64,000 nt of DNA. Source: Amblyornis subalaris. Lineage: Eukaryota; Chordata; Aves; Passeriformes; Ptilonorhynchidae. Location of the stretch: positions 2,345,210-2,409,209 of the forward strand of contig JACAXG010000053.1 in NCBI GenBank assembly GCA_018881555.1, given 5' to 3'. The notes below the pieces were generated by a model. The model made no database searches. It was not told the DNA's origin and saw only the letters and a program-made list of their open reading frames with translations. This document shows positions 25,037 to 38,700 of this stretch, in pieces; within the stretch, counting starts at the first letter, position 1; each line of letters begins with the position of its first letter. Both the position numbers and the translations under genes were made by a program.

Positions 25037-28000
25037 GGGTCAAAACACANTTGTCTTAATTAAAGCTCTCTATTAAGCAATTCAATATTCTGTGTTTCCA
25101 TAGTGGACAAATACTAAGAAACTAAATTAGCGATATTGAGAGATCCAAAGAATACTATAAATTTCGTACTAATTTTCTAAGGTACCTTGTTGATTTTCAC
25201 TGTTTCGAGAAACTTTGCAATGCAAGTCAGTTCCAGCATAAAAGGATTAAACAAATGAAGAATTCCCAGCACTTGGCACCTTCTAGATCACACTATGTTT
25301 ATCTAGAGCCATACACCAAACAAGACCAATAACAGTAGTTTCATAAAGATATTTTTCTATATTTAAGTCTTTAACTAGCCAACAGACCTTTCCTGCCATG
25401 AGAAAAATACGTTAGTGGATATAGCAGTTGACCAAACAAAACATTTTGTTATATGGCTGTGGGTTTTCTTCAAATGGAAATGAAATATATTTTATTGTAA
25501 ACCAGAACTCCACTCTAACAGATAGTGCATTTCATAGTTTCTCTTGGTTTTTTTCCCTCAAAAGAATGTTTTTGACTTTTATTCAAGGAAGTCACTAGAG
25601 TCCAATAAACAAAATCCCCTTCATGCGAACAGGGAAAATGAACATTTGTGCCAGTCAGACTATTTGATGAGCCTTGTAGACAGAAGTTTTTCATACAGCA
25701 GATGAAAACAGGAGAGAAAAAAAATTCAAACACAACTACAATTTGGCACAAAAGCCGTAATGCAGAACAGAACCAGAGTCCTTTATACAGCCCTTAATAT
25801 ACAGTCTTTAAGCTGAATAAACTTGTATAGTGGCTTTTGGTTTACGAGCACCTATTTGCATAAGGAATACAAAGGAGCACTCATTCAAGGTAGGAAATGG
25901 TATTTGTTTAATAATACCAATATTCACATAGCTACTTTGGAACTGCTACTAAAAGTATAAAAGGAAGACTCTCATTACAAATGTCCAAATTAACTCATGT
26001 TTTCATGACAACTCAGTAGCAGAGCAGTCTTAAAAATTTTAGAGGTCTTGGGCACATGGCTGAGAGTTTCTCCAGTCCCAGGAAGATGAACCGCTATTCT
26101 TCTATGAAAAAAAAATGTACCTCAGGCCCCCTACAGATAGCCATACAGGCATGAAAGTACCATATTTTTAAGGAAAGTACTGCACCCTGTTGCTTCAAAG
26201 AACCCTTTAATTGTTTCTGAATATTTGAAGTCTTTACCCTCAGTCCTGCAACTCAAAATTTTAGGACAGAATTATTGGAACAAGAACTGAATCTAAAGCT
26301 GAAAAAATGCAAACAATGCATATGTTTTTTCAGTGTTTTTTCCCTACTTATGAACTATCTGTATAAATACTTTTTTAAAATCTACTACCATTCTGCTGTG
26401 TAAACAAGCAAAAAGAACCACATTTTAGCCATTCCCATATGTAAAAACCCTTTGACCTCAATGCTTACAGAAGTTATATGACAGCTTCTACACTCTGATT
26501 CAATAAATAAAAATAATTTTAAAAACCCAAACACACCCCCCTCCCCTCCAAAAAAAAAACCCAACAAAGAAAACCGACAACACAAAACCCAAACAGCAAG
26601 GTTTTACAAATAGAAAGGAAAAGAAGTGAAAGAAATCTCAAGATTTCTGTTCAAATGCAACTCACATAAATAACATGAATGGGACATACAGCTTCTCCAA
26701 GTAAATAAATAGTCCCAAGACAGTAATCTTGTGCCAGTCAGATGGCAGGATCCCAAATAATGCTGTAAGTTAAATGAATGTGACTGCATTAACAACAGAT
26801 GTGCAGCTCTAAAGTTTGGCTGGAAAAGACAAGACGATAAGGAAAAAAAGGTACTAGGTCTGTCACAGGCATTTGATATAGTGCCATTTCAGTCCACTGA
26901 AAGTAAAAAAATCCTGGACTCTAGAGTACAGACATATAAAGGTGCTAAGACATCTCAACACTATAAATTAGGTTATTCATAAGGGAGTCCACTAAGAAGT
27001 CAAAGACAAATTCTGAAAGTCTAAGTTTTACTCTAAAAAGCTTTGAAACTTCCTTATTATCTGTTACAAAATAATTACAGTTCTGCAAATGGATAATGAA
27101 AATTAAACTTTGGTATTTTTTCAAAACAGCATTTCCATAAAATCATCCTTTTATAGACTTCTCAGAATAGTTCTACAGGTGCAGCCAATGATTTACCACT
27201 TTTAGACACTTTAATCTTTTAAGAATTTGAAGAAAATACAAAAGTCTTCTGGAACTGAATTACTTCTTTGTTGGACTTANGATTCCATAAAATACTGTCT
27301 AACATATTATTTAAATAACTCCTGTACCTAATGAATTGGGGATTAAAATGATTAAACTACACTTTTACTTTGACAATTCTTTTAGACCCCATCACCTGGC
27401 CCCACTGCCCTTCCTGAATTGTTCTAGCCCACTGGAAGTGCAGTCATTTTGCTTTTGTTGAATTTAACATATCTAAGGAATTTAATTTACTGTTGCTAGC
27501 AAAATCTCCCAACAACGGGATATAACTGACAGAAGAAGACAGAAACAAAGCCTAGCTAACAATGCATCCAAAACCTGTTCCCTGGTAACTCATTATAAAA
27601 GCACACAGTGACAGCAAGTATGATGGAATCTTATAAGGTTTCGAATCATACATGAAAGGTAATGGTGAAGTCTTTAACTCATATCTTGGAATTAACTACT
27701 TAGCCCCTATTGACCAAACATCAATAAAAATTATTTATATCAATAGGAGTTAGATCATTAAAATATAAAAACTAGAATTGAAGCTGTACTGCATAATATG
27801 TTCCCACTCCTTTCTATGGACTTAACTTGGAAATGTCATATCTGGGATGCCCAAAGAACCCAGAAGCCTTCCTTTTGCTCCAGGACGTGGAAGAGCATTT
27901 CCTGTAGGCCACATGTATACATTATGAGACTGGGTCCTCCTGTAAATCCTGTATTCGTTTACAACCTGCCTGCCCATTTCCACCACCATCTCCAAATCCT

Positions 28001-31000
28001 TTTGTCATTTTATAGCAGTAGCAGGTACTTCCAAGATTAATGACGTGCTAGGGCCAATGGCCTACAGCAGTATCACAGGTTATCAGCATCTTCCAGCTGC
28101 TCTTTAATCTCCAGACAATCCCCAGCACCTTCATCATTATTAGTTAATTAGCATTAATGAAAGCTATGCATACGCAGTGAGAGACTAATATATCCTCAAG
28201 CTTATATGTCACTAATCCTTACTTAAAAAAAAAGGTGTCCTACATGAATAATATCTGCATTGTTAAATGAAAGAATATTTCCCTACCTACCCAAAGGCAT
28301 AAGCATCAGTTAAGAGACTAATGGTCTGTAAACCTTCATGAAAGATAGCAATAGTGCAGACTTCAGACAGTAGAAGGAATTCAGTCTCCACCCCCTTATC
28401 TTCATTATTTTCCTGTACATGTCCTCAGCCCATGCCTTGCTTCTCTACTCGACGTTCTCTACCTCTTTGGTCTTCAACTACGACCTCTTCAACTACTACT
28501 TCACCCACCAATATTGGTCTTAAGAAATTATAGGCAAACTGTCTTTACGTTCATTGCTTTAAAATGTGATGATATAACCTCGAAAGCTCCAGAAATATCT
28601 GCTTTGAGATCTGACAGTTGTCTCCATATGGTACATATAATATTCACACTCTCCTGGTCTATAGGGCAATTGCCTATTCCTGGTATTCTGCCAGGATTTA
28701 TATAGGTATGTGTGGTCTGCTCTCTTCTACTTACTCATCTACTGACTGAAATATAGNTTAAATTTTCTGTGTCCAAACTCACAGCATTTTGGCCCTGAGG
28801 TTTCATCACACCCCCAATCTGCTGAGCTTTCCAAAAATATCATGCATTGGAAAACAAAATTGTATGAATCATTGGATATAAATACTTCAAGAAAAAGGAT
28901 GTAGAAATAAATATTTAACCAATATTTACATTGTAAAGGTAATGTTGTAAATCATGCCAACTGCATTTCTATTCCATGTTCACAGAACCAACATTTTCAA
29001 ATCCATTAACACTTTCCTTCCTTTTTAAAAAAATTGTAACTTTTACTTGCCTTTTTTTTTTTTCTAAAGGCCATTAATAGTCACATTGATATATTTATTT
29101 ATTTACTACAAGTGAACTGCTCAAACTTCTTGTAAGAAGCCTGTGATTTTTATCCTAGGNTCTGTAGGCTTGCACATCCTGCCATGCCAATCTAACGACA
29201 ACAAAAAAATCCAAATTTTTGCCAACAGAGAAAGGGACAACTTCATTGAATCAGCATAAGCAAGACTAAAATTGTTTCAAACCAAACACTTTAGATCAAG
29301 GATATTTCTAGAGGCCAGGTCCAAAAAGCAAGTCCATGATTGAACTTTCTATTGTTCCACTGCTAAGTTTTNAATTTATGAGCTAAGGATCAGGCTCTCC
29401 TAGGGGTGCCATCCTCTGCGCCAAGGTTAACATGCAGAGCAATGATATTCTGCAAACTTGAAATCACTCATGCCCTGCTGCAATCTCACTCCAGCACTAA
29501 ATGATAATGCCAGTTTCTGTGAAGACTGTTTATTATACTGAGGTAGAAAATACTATTCAGATCATTTGTTCAACAGATCTTATTTGCTGAAAACTTTTAA
29601 CTAACATCACACAAGATTTAAATCAAGCTGCTGCTAATCCAAATGGATGTGCAAGAGTTAATGTTACCAGAGCCTCGACTGGGACAGGAATTAAAGCAAG
29701 TCTTTCACGCATTTCAGGGTTTCAGACTAATGCACTAAATCTGTGTAGAAACCACTCCCCCACCCTCAAATTTTGGAAACTGAGTTATTTATGAAGTAAT
29801 AAAATTTCTCAGTTAACATAAAATGAAAAGTCTTCTGGCTTCTTTAGTTGGCAATTTCAACGGCACTTCTTTATAANGGCACTCAAAACATAGCAAACAC
29901 AGTGCCAGTTTATGTACAGTACTGACTACCAGCAGGAGTCAGACAAATATTTTTGTTCTGGCTACACTAGAGGACTAAATCAAGAAATCATCACTAGACT
30001 TCCACCTACACTATGTACAGTCACCTCATCTAACTCAAATGACTAATTCCTTGCAGTTTAATTTCAAATGGCATTGAATGTCTACATCGTGAAGTTAAAT
30101 TTGCTTTAAGTTTTGGGTTTAGGTTTTCTGTGGGTTCTACCTTCTTCTTTGGTCCTACCTTCTCTGTTCTCACTTTCACCAATGACATAGAAATCTTATT
30201 GGAGACACATATGTTTGTTGCATGCAGCTTTTTACAGACATTGTTCAGTAACTTCACCTTAATGCAAATATCTACCCACGTAAAGAGATCATTAACCTGA
30301 GAGAAAATACCTACCTACACTCAACTCATACATTTATATGTTGTATACATACACACATATTTGCATCATAGATACATGCACATACTCAAAGTCAAGAATA
30401 TGTACCAAGAAATAGTCTTGCATGGGTAGGTCTTACAATAGTCAATTAGGGTTCAAAGAATGAAAGTACAGAAATCAGTTCCTGAGATCACTTGTGGCAA
30501 GGAAGCTGGCACTGTGACCAAAGGAACTGGTACCATGACTTGACTTTTACCCTAATGCAAAACATAGAAAAAGTTTGACAGGCTTAACTTGTTTATCTCT
30601 ACATACGCTAGTATATCATGTGGGCCTATACAGATAAGTTCTTCCACTAGAGGCAGCTATCAAAGCCAAGAGCAGTGGAAGAAAGTGCTTTGTAAGATAA
30701 ATACATCGGAGATGCTGCATGTTCTGGACTGAGGCTGTGTATTATCAGCCACATAAAAGTGTAGGAGATGCCCTACCCTCTCAAACAGTCTGAGTGAGAA
30801 TTTGTCAATAGGAAAGATGCCATTTTCCCCCCTTAAATCAAGCTTGAAATAGTTTCTCTTTATCACCTCATCCTTTTCCCCAACTGTCACACATTCCATG
30901 CTTTTGACATCTATTCATTCACTGGGTATTAAAAAATATGTTATTCTTAAAACCATTCCTGACTCTATTCTCTGTACCACCTCATCTTTAAGACTAAAAC

Positions 31001-31458
31001 ACATAGATGTGAAATAATTGTAGAAAATATCACACTAATANGTTTAATCAAAAGAACCTAAAACAAAACTAACACACACATGCAGCCTGTTAGATTATCT
31101 AACTGTTTTCTCTGAGAGGAGACAGGTAAGATTAAGAGCTCCTATAGAGTAAACAGGAAGCAGCAAGTGTATTAATCATATTCCATCTATTTTTAAGAGG
31201 TTTTGGGTGTAAGCAAAGTCTCAAAAGCTGGCAGGAGTACCAGGTTTTGCCTACATTGCCCCTTCTCCCTACTCCCCCAAGCCTTTCCCCCTTGAACTGT
31301 CAAAAGGACAAAATCATCATGCTAGTTGCATGACTTTGATCACTCCTCTTTGCAACCAGCATTTATGACTGTGGTTTAAGAAAATTCTAAAGAGACCTAT
31401 CAGAGATATTTTTATTTGTCTGAGNAAGGGAGAATTGTTTTCCTTCACTCTGAACAGA
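25037..31458. other. Unannotated sequence
   Basis: No gene or recognised transposon over about 6.4 kb. It includes an A/C-rich tract (26515-26600) and a small cluster of homeodomain/POU-like words near 28139-28175. All frames are short and unremarkable. Confidence 0.4.
26515..26600. repeat. A/C-rich low-complexity tract
   Basis: AAACCC-type units, a C-run and an A-run of about 10, resembling the tract at 6025-6105 in composition and word usage. Confidence 0.8.
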
Positions 31459-31512
31459 ACCATAGAATATTTAGGTTTGAAAAGACCCTTAAGATCATTG
31501 AGTCCAACAATT
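31459..31512 (-). repeat. CR1 LINE 3'-end scrap
   Basis: 'catagaatatttaggtttga' then 'aaagacccttaagatcattg' and 'agtccaacaa' is a reversed CR1 3' terminus. Only about 55 bases are recognisable. Confidence 0.75.
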
Positions 31513-32620
31513 AATATAATATAATTTAGCTAAAAGCACTCTACTGATGTTTTTAAACATAATCAAGGTCCACAGGGAAAAAAGTTAAGTCAAAAAGCAC
31601 TCTGCTGAATTGTACACCTTTAAAAATGTGGGAAATTCATAGCAAAAATCTATATGTATTTCAAGCCTGGGGTTAGAGACTATAAAAATTTTTCACAAGG
31701 AAAACATTNGTGTGAAAAAGGAAAAAATACAACTTCCATATGCAGTCTTGAGAGGCTCTAGGATTAAAATATCTCTAATAAAAACCTGATTTGGCATGGA
31801 ACTACTTCACACATTCACACCATGTGAATTACTGTGCTAGTAACTTTATAATAGTTCATTGCAAGAGAAACTTGGTTGCAGATTAAGTTGGCATTATTAG
31901 ATGCACATACAAGTTGAAAAAAGCATGGCTAAGATGGCAAACTTGAGTACACTGATATAGGAAAGTGACAGAATACACTCTGCCAGGATTTATTTCAGTC
32001 CTCTTCTCCATATGCATTATAACAAAAATCTTTTTTCATGTGTAGGGGGTTTGGGATATAACACCTTTGTTTCAATGAGTAAAAAAGGATGGAAGGTATT
32101 CTCATTGGAAGAGCCTACTGATTATCTTATTTCACCTTCACAGTAGATAATGTTCCTTTTCAGGAACACATTCCTTACATACCTTGTACATCCCAAGCTG
32201 CCCTTTATGTACAAAGGAGACAGTAATGTACTGATTCAAAACAGAGAACTGACAGTGAAATTCAGGCCAGGAATCTCTCCTTTCTTGTATCAATTTGAAA
32301 TGCCTGTCAAAGCATCCAGTAATGAAAGAACAGTTGGTAACGTCAAAATCCACTGCATGCAACTCTGGCTGTGGAGTTTGGGACTGCTGCCACTGAGACC
32401 TTGATGAAATCAAGTCAGGCAGTGAGGAAACATTTGCACACTATCAAATATGATCTCTTTGTAATAGACATTTCCTCAGAACAGCACTCAATTATTTTGT
32501 CTTGTCCTTTCCCCTTCTGAAATCCCTCATCTAAACATGAAAAGTTCCACCCATTTTAACTTATTTTTATGCAAGTCTCTCGGAAACAAAGTTTGTGTGG
32601 TTACTACGACAGGCAGGAGT
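31513..32620. other. Unannotated sequence
   Basis: Overlapping opposite-strand frames of 84 and 91 codons (32150-32404 plus, 32138-32413 minus) are shadows of each other. Neither has a recognisable domain or splice context. Confidence 0.35.
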
Positions 32621-32700
32621 GAATCACAGGATCATTCAGATCGAGAAAGACCTTTAAGATCATCGTGTCCAACCGTGAACTGCGAGTTCAACCACTCTAC
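32621..32700 (-). repeat. CR1 LINE 3'-end scrap
   Basis: 'gaatcacaggatcattcaga' then 'aaagacctttaagatcatcg' and 'gtccaacc' identify a diverged reversed CR1 3' end. Similarity is lost near 32700. Confidence 0.75.
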
Positions 32701-35700
32701 TGGATGACCAGTAGACTTCATCACTAATCTCTCCGTGAAGCACACCTCCTCAGTGCATTTCATCTCAGATATTGCAGAAGCATTGTTCTACATGTCAACT
32801 TGCCTGACAGATAATCCCAGTGGGTTTCTGTTAGTAGTATAGGGATGAATCATACATTGTCCAACACATTCTCATGGAAAAAAGTAGCACTGAGGTCAAG
32901 GAATTTTTCATTCTAATCCACATGACAGAAGGACAGGGACTTGAGGACTTGAGGAGGGATAGACTTTTCTACCTATTCTTTCAAGTAATTACTAGTTTCC
33001 TTCTGTTACCTGACCTGTTCCTTCAAATCTCAGTTTCAGCTTTCTACTAAGGTCTCAGTATCAACCAGATCTAGTATTTCCAACTGGTTCCAAGCCATCA
33101 CTTCCAATTCTCACCTAACTTCCAATCCCAACACCCTGCCTATCACTGTACGAGGCACTATCCAGCATTAAAATTTAATCTCTTTGCTGGTCAGACTTTC
33201 ACTGTGTCTTGCCACCAAGTTCTAAGACCACTTTTCCACTCATATGAGGTCCAATTCACTCTCTAAAACCAACGAGGCTGCTTTTTTTGTTGTTGTTTGT
33301 TTGTTTGGTATCATCATCTTCAGCTCACAGGCACCATACTGCACACGAGACACGGCAGAAGCACAGAACTGGACCCAGCATGGTGTGAAGCAAACTGTAA
33401 GTGTAATTACTAACGAAAATCCTGTGCTGCCTTGAACTGGAATAAGCTCATTTGGTTTGAAACTTCAGGGCATGTACATGCAAAATTCAACTAAGCCTTT
33501 ACTAAAAGCATGTAAAATGTGATTTTCAAAAGCTCATGGCTCGGTCAAACTGGGGTGTTTCGTAAACTCTTGTGAAAATGCACCTATAGAGATCATGCTT
33601 TTTAACAGACCCATGTCTTGTGCTCTCCATTCTGGTGATAGCAATTTCCAAATGTTTCATAATTTTGTTTCCTCATTCTTCATTCCCTCATTGGAAAAAG
33701 AAACAAACAAACATCTTATCTCACCTTGAGAATATGTGGAAGCAAACGAATGGATGATCTCGGTATTATTCAGGCTCAGTAAAAATTTCAGTGTAGAAAG
33801 ATTAGTCCAAAAGTTATTCTACACCTAAACTCAGGTTTGCAAAGAAGGTATTGTAAGCAGAATTTATGAGAAAACCTACCTAAAAATGGGTTTACTTCAC
33901 CTCTTACTACTGGTAGTATTCTGTCATAGAATGTGTGGGTTACTTTAGCATAAAGATCTGATTGTGAAAGAAAAACAGTGACTCTGCTTCAGCTTCCTTT
34001 CTTTACCTAATTTTAAACTCTGCCTCATGCTACACATCATAATATTTAGTCCATTATCATATCCTGATTTACATAGGCCTGACATTTTGAGGGTTTTTTA
34101 TGATCTGTTAAGAAAATGCCCCTCTTTCATTTTTTCGTCTATTACTCATTCCCAGTCTTCACTTGCACACACCTGACCAGAATACACAACAGTGTCACAG
34201 GCAAGGTTATAAATGGAACTATCCCTTCTGGCAAAGGCAAGTCTTGGAAGAATAATACCTTGTACACTGAATTCAAATACTTCCAAAGGACCTTAGCTCC
34301 TTTATTCTGGATAGTGTTACAGTTTATATAACCTGCTGCCTGATGAGCCAAATAAAAGTGCAGAAGATTACAAGTTTATTGCTGACGATCAGCATGTTAA
34401 ACACATTCTATGCCCCAGCATAAGTTTTTCATTTAGAACAAGAGAAGGAAGTCCGTGTGATTTTTTTTATTTGCTCTTTTTATTGAGTTTTTTCTTATTC
34501 ATGCTAGTCTGCTATTGATGCCTCTGCTGACTCCTAAAACATCTGTCCCACTGTTCACAATTCCTGGAGTGCCATGATATCAATCCATGCTGATAATCAG
34601 AGGACCCTCAATTAAGTACCTACAAGGCAACAAATGGTAAACAAGAAAACATACAAAAGGACAACAGATGAATTCTTCCCTATCCCAATTCACAGAAGCC
34701 ATTAGAATTCTTTTTGCTTTAGATCTGAAATTCAAATCCCAGTGAAAATCCATTAAATGTTCATAGCAATATAAAACCTGAAACAATCAGTGTAAAAAAA
34801 ATCATACTGAAGACAGAAAATGCAAGGAGTTTAATGAGATGTATACATCCTAGGTCATGTCACTGTGATCTGTTTGATAAAATGATGCATTTCCCTAACA
34901 GCACCAATAATTAAAGATCCGCTGTTACCAGAATACTTTACTATGACTGGGGAAAAAANATTGTCAAAAAGTAATTACATGAGGCCTCATTGACCAGCCC
35001 TTGCTCCCTTAGGAGAGCTGCCCTCTTTAAATTTTATGTGAATTTTACAACAGCAGCTTAAGTGCAAATCTATTACCTTAGAAGAGGAGAGGGAAAGTAA
35101 GCAGGCTTCTGGATTCTGTCACTCTGATACACAACAATACGTTCTGAGGATATAACAGCAAGCAACAGGACTAATCATATAAATGATGTCAAATTATTAA
35201 ATCAAACAGTATGATGGTGTGACATATGCAAAGTCACCAAGAGAAAAAGCTGACAAAGGATTTGGTGCTTGTGATAAATGAGAAGGGCAATTGCTAAAGA
35301 AGTAGAAATGTAATGGACAGAAAACATTCGGGAATTTCAATTTTCCTGAACAATGTACCAGATGTAGAAGACATGTTAATCTCTGTAGCAACGCTAGGGG
35401 AAAACAAAAACAAAAACAAACCACAAAACTATACGAGGGAAGATGTGTACCACAGCCCAAGCTGAAATCTCATATGATATNGATGTATTTTATCAAAGTC
35501 TAGATTGTAACTCCTTTTAGATTCTGTCTTCAGATGAATTTATTTTCATAAAAATTGAGGAATTCAGAGTAATAGACAATTATCTACTGTAAAACCTCAA
35601 ATAGCTATGAAAACAAGAAGGTGTTTGTTGCTTTTCCCATCATTGCTCCCTCAGCTTTGTCTGCGAACACTGCTAGTGTGACTCAGTGGTGCAGTTGTAT

Positions 35701-38700
35701 GAAACCATATGCTCAGAAGACCGAGGGCTGCATAAGCCTGTCAACAGCCAGACATATCACTGCTGGCATCTGCACCAGTTGTCAAACCAGTGACTATGAA
35801 TGTCAGTGATCATTAGACTCATTTTCAGTCATCCAGTTATAGTGACATGATCTGTAACTCTTCTCTGCTTCTGCGGGATACGAGGACCAATAGTCTGGCT
35901 CACCTAATTTGAGAAATAGTAGAATGTAGATAATATTCTCAGTTGCTATGACAGCATTCCAGGCAGCATGTGATCCCAGAGCCACAAAACCTGATAATAG
36001 GACAGAGTCCAAGCTCTAAAAGTTAATGAAGATGCTCTTTTTTTACTCTCTATACACATTTCTAAGCAGGAAGAGAGGAGAGACTGCAGGACCCCNGTAC
36101 TAACCACCCTTCATAAAATATGCTTTCTTCTAGGATGACTTCTCCTCTATGCAAGGGGAAAAAGTCAGGATGGCACAGACAGCTGGGCAGCTCTGGAGCA
36201 ACCCCCAGTCCTTGTGTTCATAGGAAGTACTGTTGTGATCATTCTTGGAAAAAGCAAGAGAAACATTTTCTTGATCTATTTCCTATCACATGGATACTAT
36301 AAAAAATCCAGTCAGAAGTTTTGCACTAACAAGTATCACTTTCCAGTAATAACATGAAATACAATCTAAGTTGTAAATCTGATACTATATCTTCTAGTTC
36401 TGCAAACACTGTCCAAAACTTAGTAAGAACTCTTTGCAATATTGAGTGGGAGCATTTCTCCTTCTCCATGAACACCATATGTTGTATTTGAACCTTTCTT
36501 TTCAATGCTACCGCACTAATCTTGTGAGAGTTCATTGGTTCTTAAACCAAAAGGCACTTGCTTATTTATTAAAAAAATGTAGCAATTTATATCATAGCAC
36601 TTCCTGGAAATTTCTAATGCATAAATACAAATATTACTACAATCATTTACCTAAATATATATTAATATTAAATTCTTTATATCAACATGAATTATTACAT
36701 GTATTTATATAACAGTATCTACATATACAATTCTTTATTCAGAGAAAACTTTATGCTTGAATATCTGCTTTAACAGTCCTTTCCTAATGACAGCACTACA
36801 AGTGATACCAGCTACTCAGGGCAGATGATGTTACCAAACTAAACTTCCAAAGGAAATGGACCTTCTATGTGAGCATTTATTTCTACTGCAGTCGTCAGGC
36901 CACTGCTTAACAGTTTGTGGCACCATAATCTGCAGCATGACCATTCATCTAATTACCACTGAAACTGTGATATTAATCTACTCATAAAGGGCAAGTTAAG
37001 GGTCAATTGCCAGCAGTGGAAAGTACTTGGTATGGATAATGTGTTGCAGACCTGGTTTCATCTGCTCTTACTGATTTCAGCAGTCTGCACAATTTGACTT
37101 CATTTCTGAGTGGATAAAAACACAGAACCCAGAACTGGGTCAAATCACACCTGCGCAGTACCTGTGATAAATATCTTCATCATTGCTAAGGGCATGAGGC
37201 AGTCTCTGACCTATCTGTCATATTCCAGCCGTGTGGACTCCCAGACTGACACATCAGTGCATGACACACGACTCCACAGACAAATCACTCTTGCTCACGA
37301 CCTCCCTCGGTACTTCACTTTCCTGAAGGCATCTGATCTCCCCTAGGTTTCAACATTCACCGTTTGTATGATAATTGTGGTGTGCAGTTTAAATCTGTGG
37401 AGACTGTTGGACGANCGGTAATACAACATTTGCCAGGGAAATTCTGAAATATGCATACAAATGCATGCATAGACTTTTTTGGAAGGGTCCTTATGAAAGA
37501 AATGAAACCCATAGGTTTCTGGAGGAGAAGGGGGACATCTTTGAGACAAGGTAGCCCTAGAAAACTCAATTTCCACTCTTTTTATAAGCCACAATTCTGG
37601 CTTGGCATTTGCCATGCAGAAAGTNCACACTTGTAAAAATGAGCCACAAATAAGTTTACCTGCTCCTCAACATATATTGCCTCTGCTCTTTAAATCTCAA
37701 ATGGGAATATGGTGAAGAAGGACTGAATACCTCAGCAGGTATCACTTTTTTCTTCTCTCCTTCCATGTGAAAAAGGCCAACAGACCTTTCTGAACTGCTC
37801 AACCTGCTTCACTTCATAGAAAGCTATAACCCACACTGACTTTCACAAAGTAAACACTGTTTGTACAATGCAGACATTCATAATGAATAGTTGTATTCTC
37901 CAAACCACCTAACAAGGAACTTTTTAATTTCTCTATGAATAACAATACAAAAAATATTAAAAGAATTATGGAAAGATCATGCCCCACACAGAAGCCAATC
38001 ATGTCAACTACATTTGTTAAAGTGTAGTTTTCAACATTCATTTGGTATCCAACAAGTAACATTGCTTTAAATGTTATCCAAAAGCCCTAGTTATTTTCTG
38101 AAATATGTATCTCTGATCGTAAGATTTTGCTTAAACTTAAGTGACATTAATCTTCCCTTAAAGACTTAACACAAACAAGAATTGAAAATATAAAATTTTG
38201 ATTAAACATTTTTGCTATGATTATATGGTAATGAGATTGAGTGCAATAAAACATTAACCTAATTTGCTTCTTTCAATTAGCTTCCCAAAGATAGAGACTA
38301 GGTGCACATCTGACTGCTGTTCCTATACAATCATAAATCATGTGAACAGATATTTAAGATTCCCATGTTCCATTCTTTCCAAATTCTGCATCTCCACAGA
38401 TAGACATAATTACCTTTTATTACTTGCACTGGCAAATTAAAACTTATGTAAAATTACTCAGTTATCTTTAATAGTTGTGTTCCAGCTCAAACAATTGTTT
38501 TTATTTTGTGGTTGCACATGAACTTTTTAAGTTATTTCTATTATTTTTGTTCCCCTTCTAGTTCAAAGAAGTTTTTGGCAATTGCAAACCCGCCCAAATG
38601 TAAAATGAATAGAACATTGTAATAAACTATGCCAATCTATAGGCCTTCCAAGTCTCTTTAAAAGTACAATATAGTTTTACTTCTTGAATCAGAAAATAAG

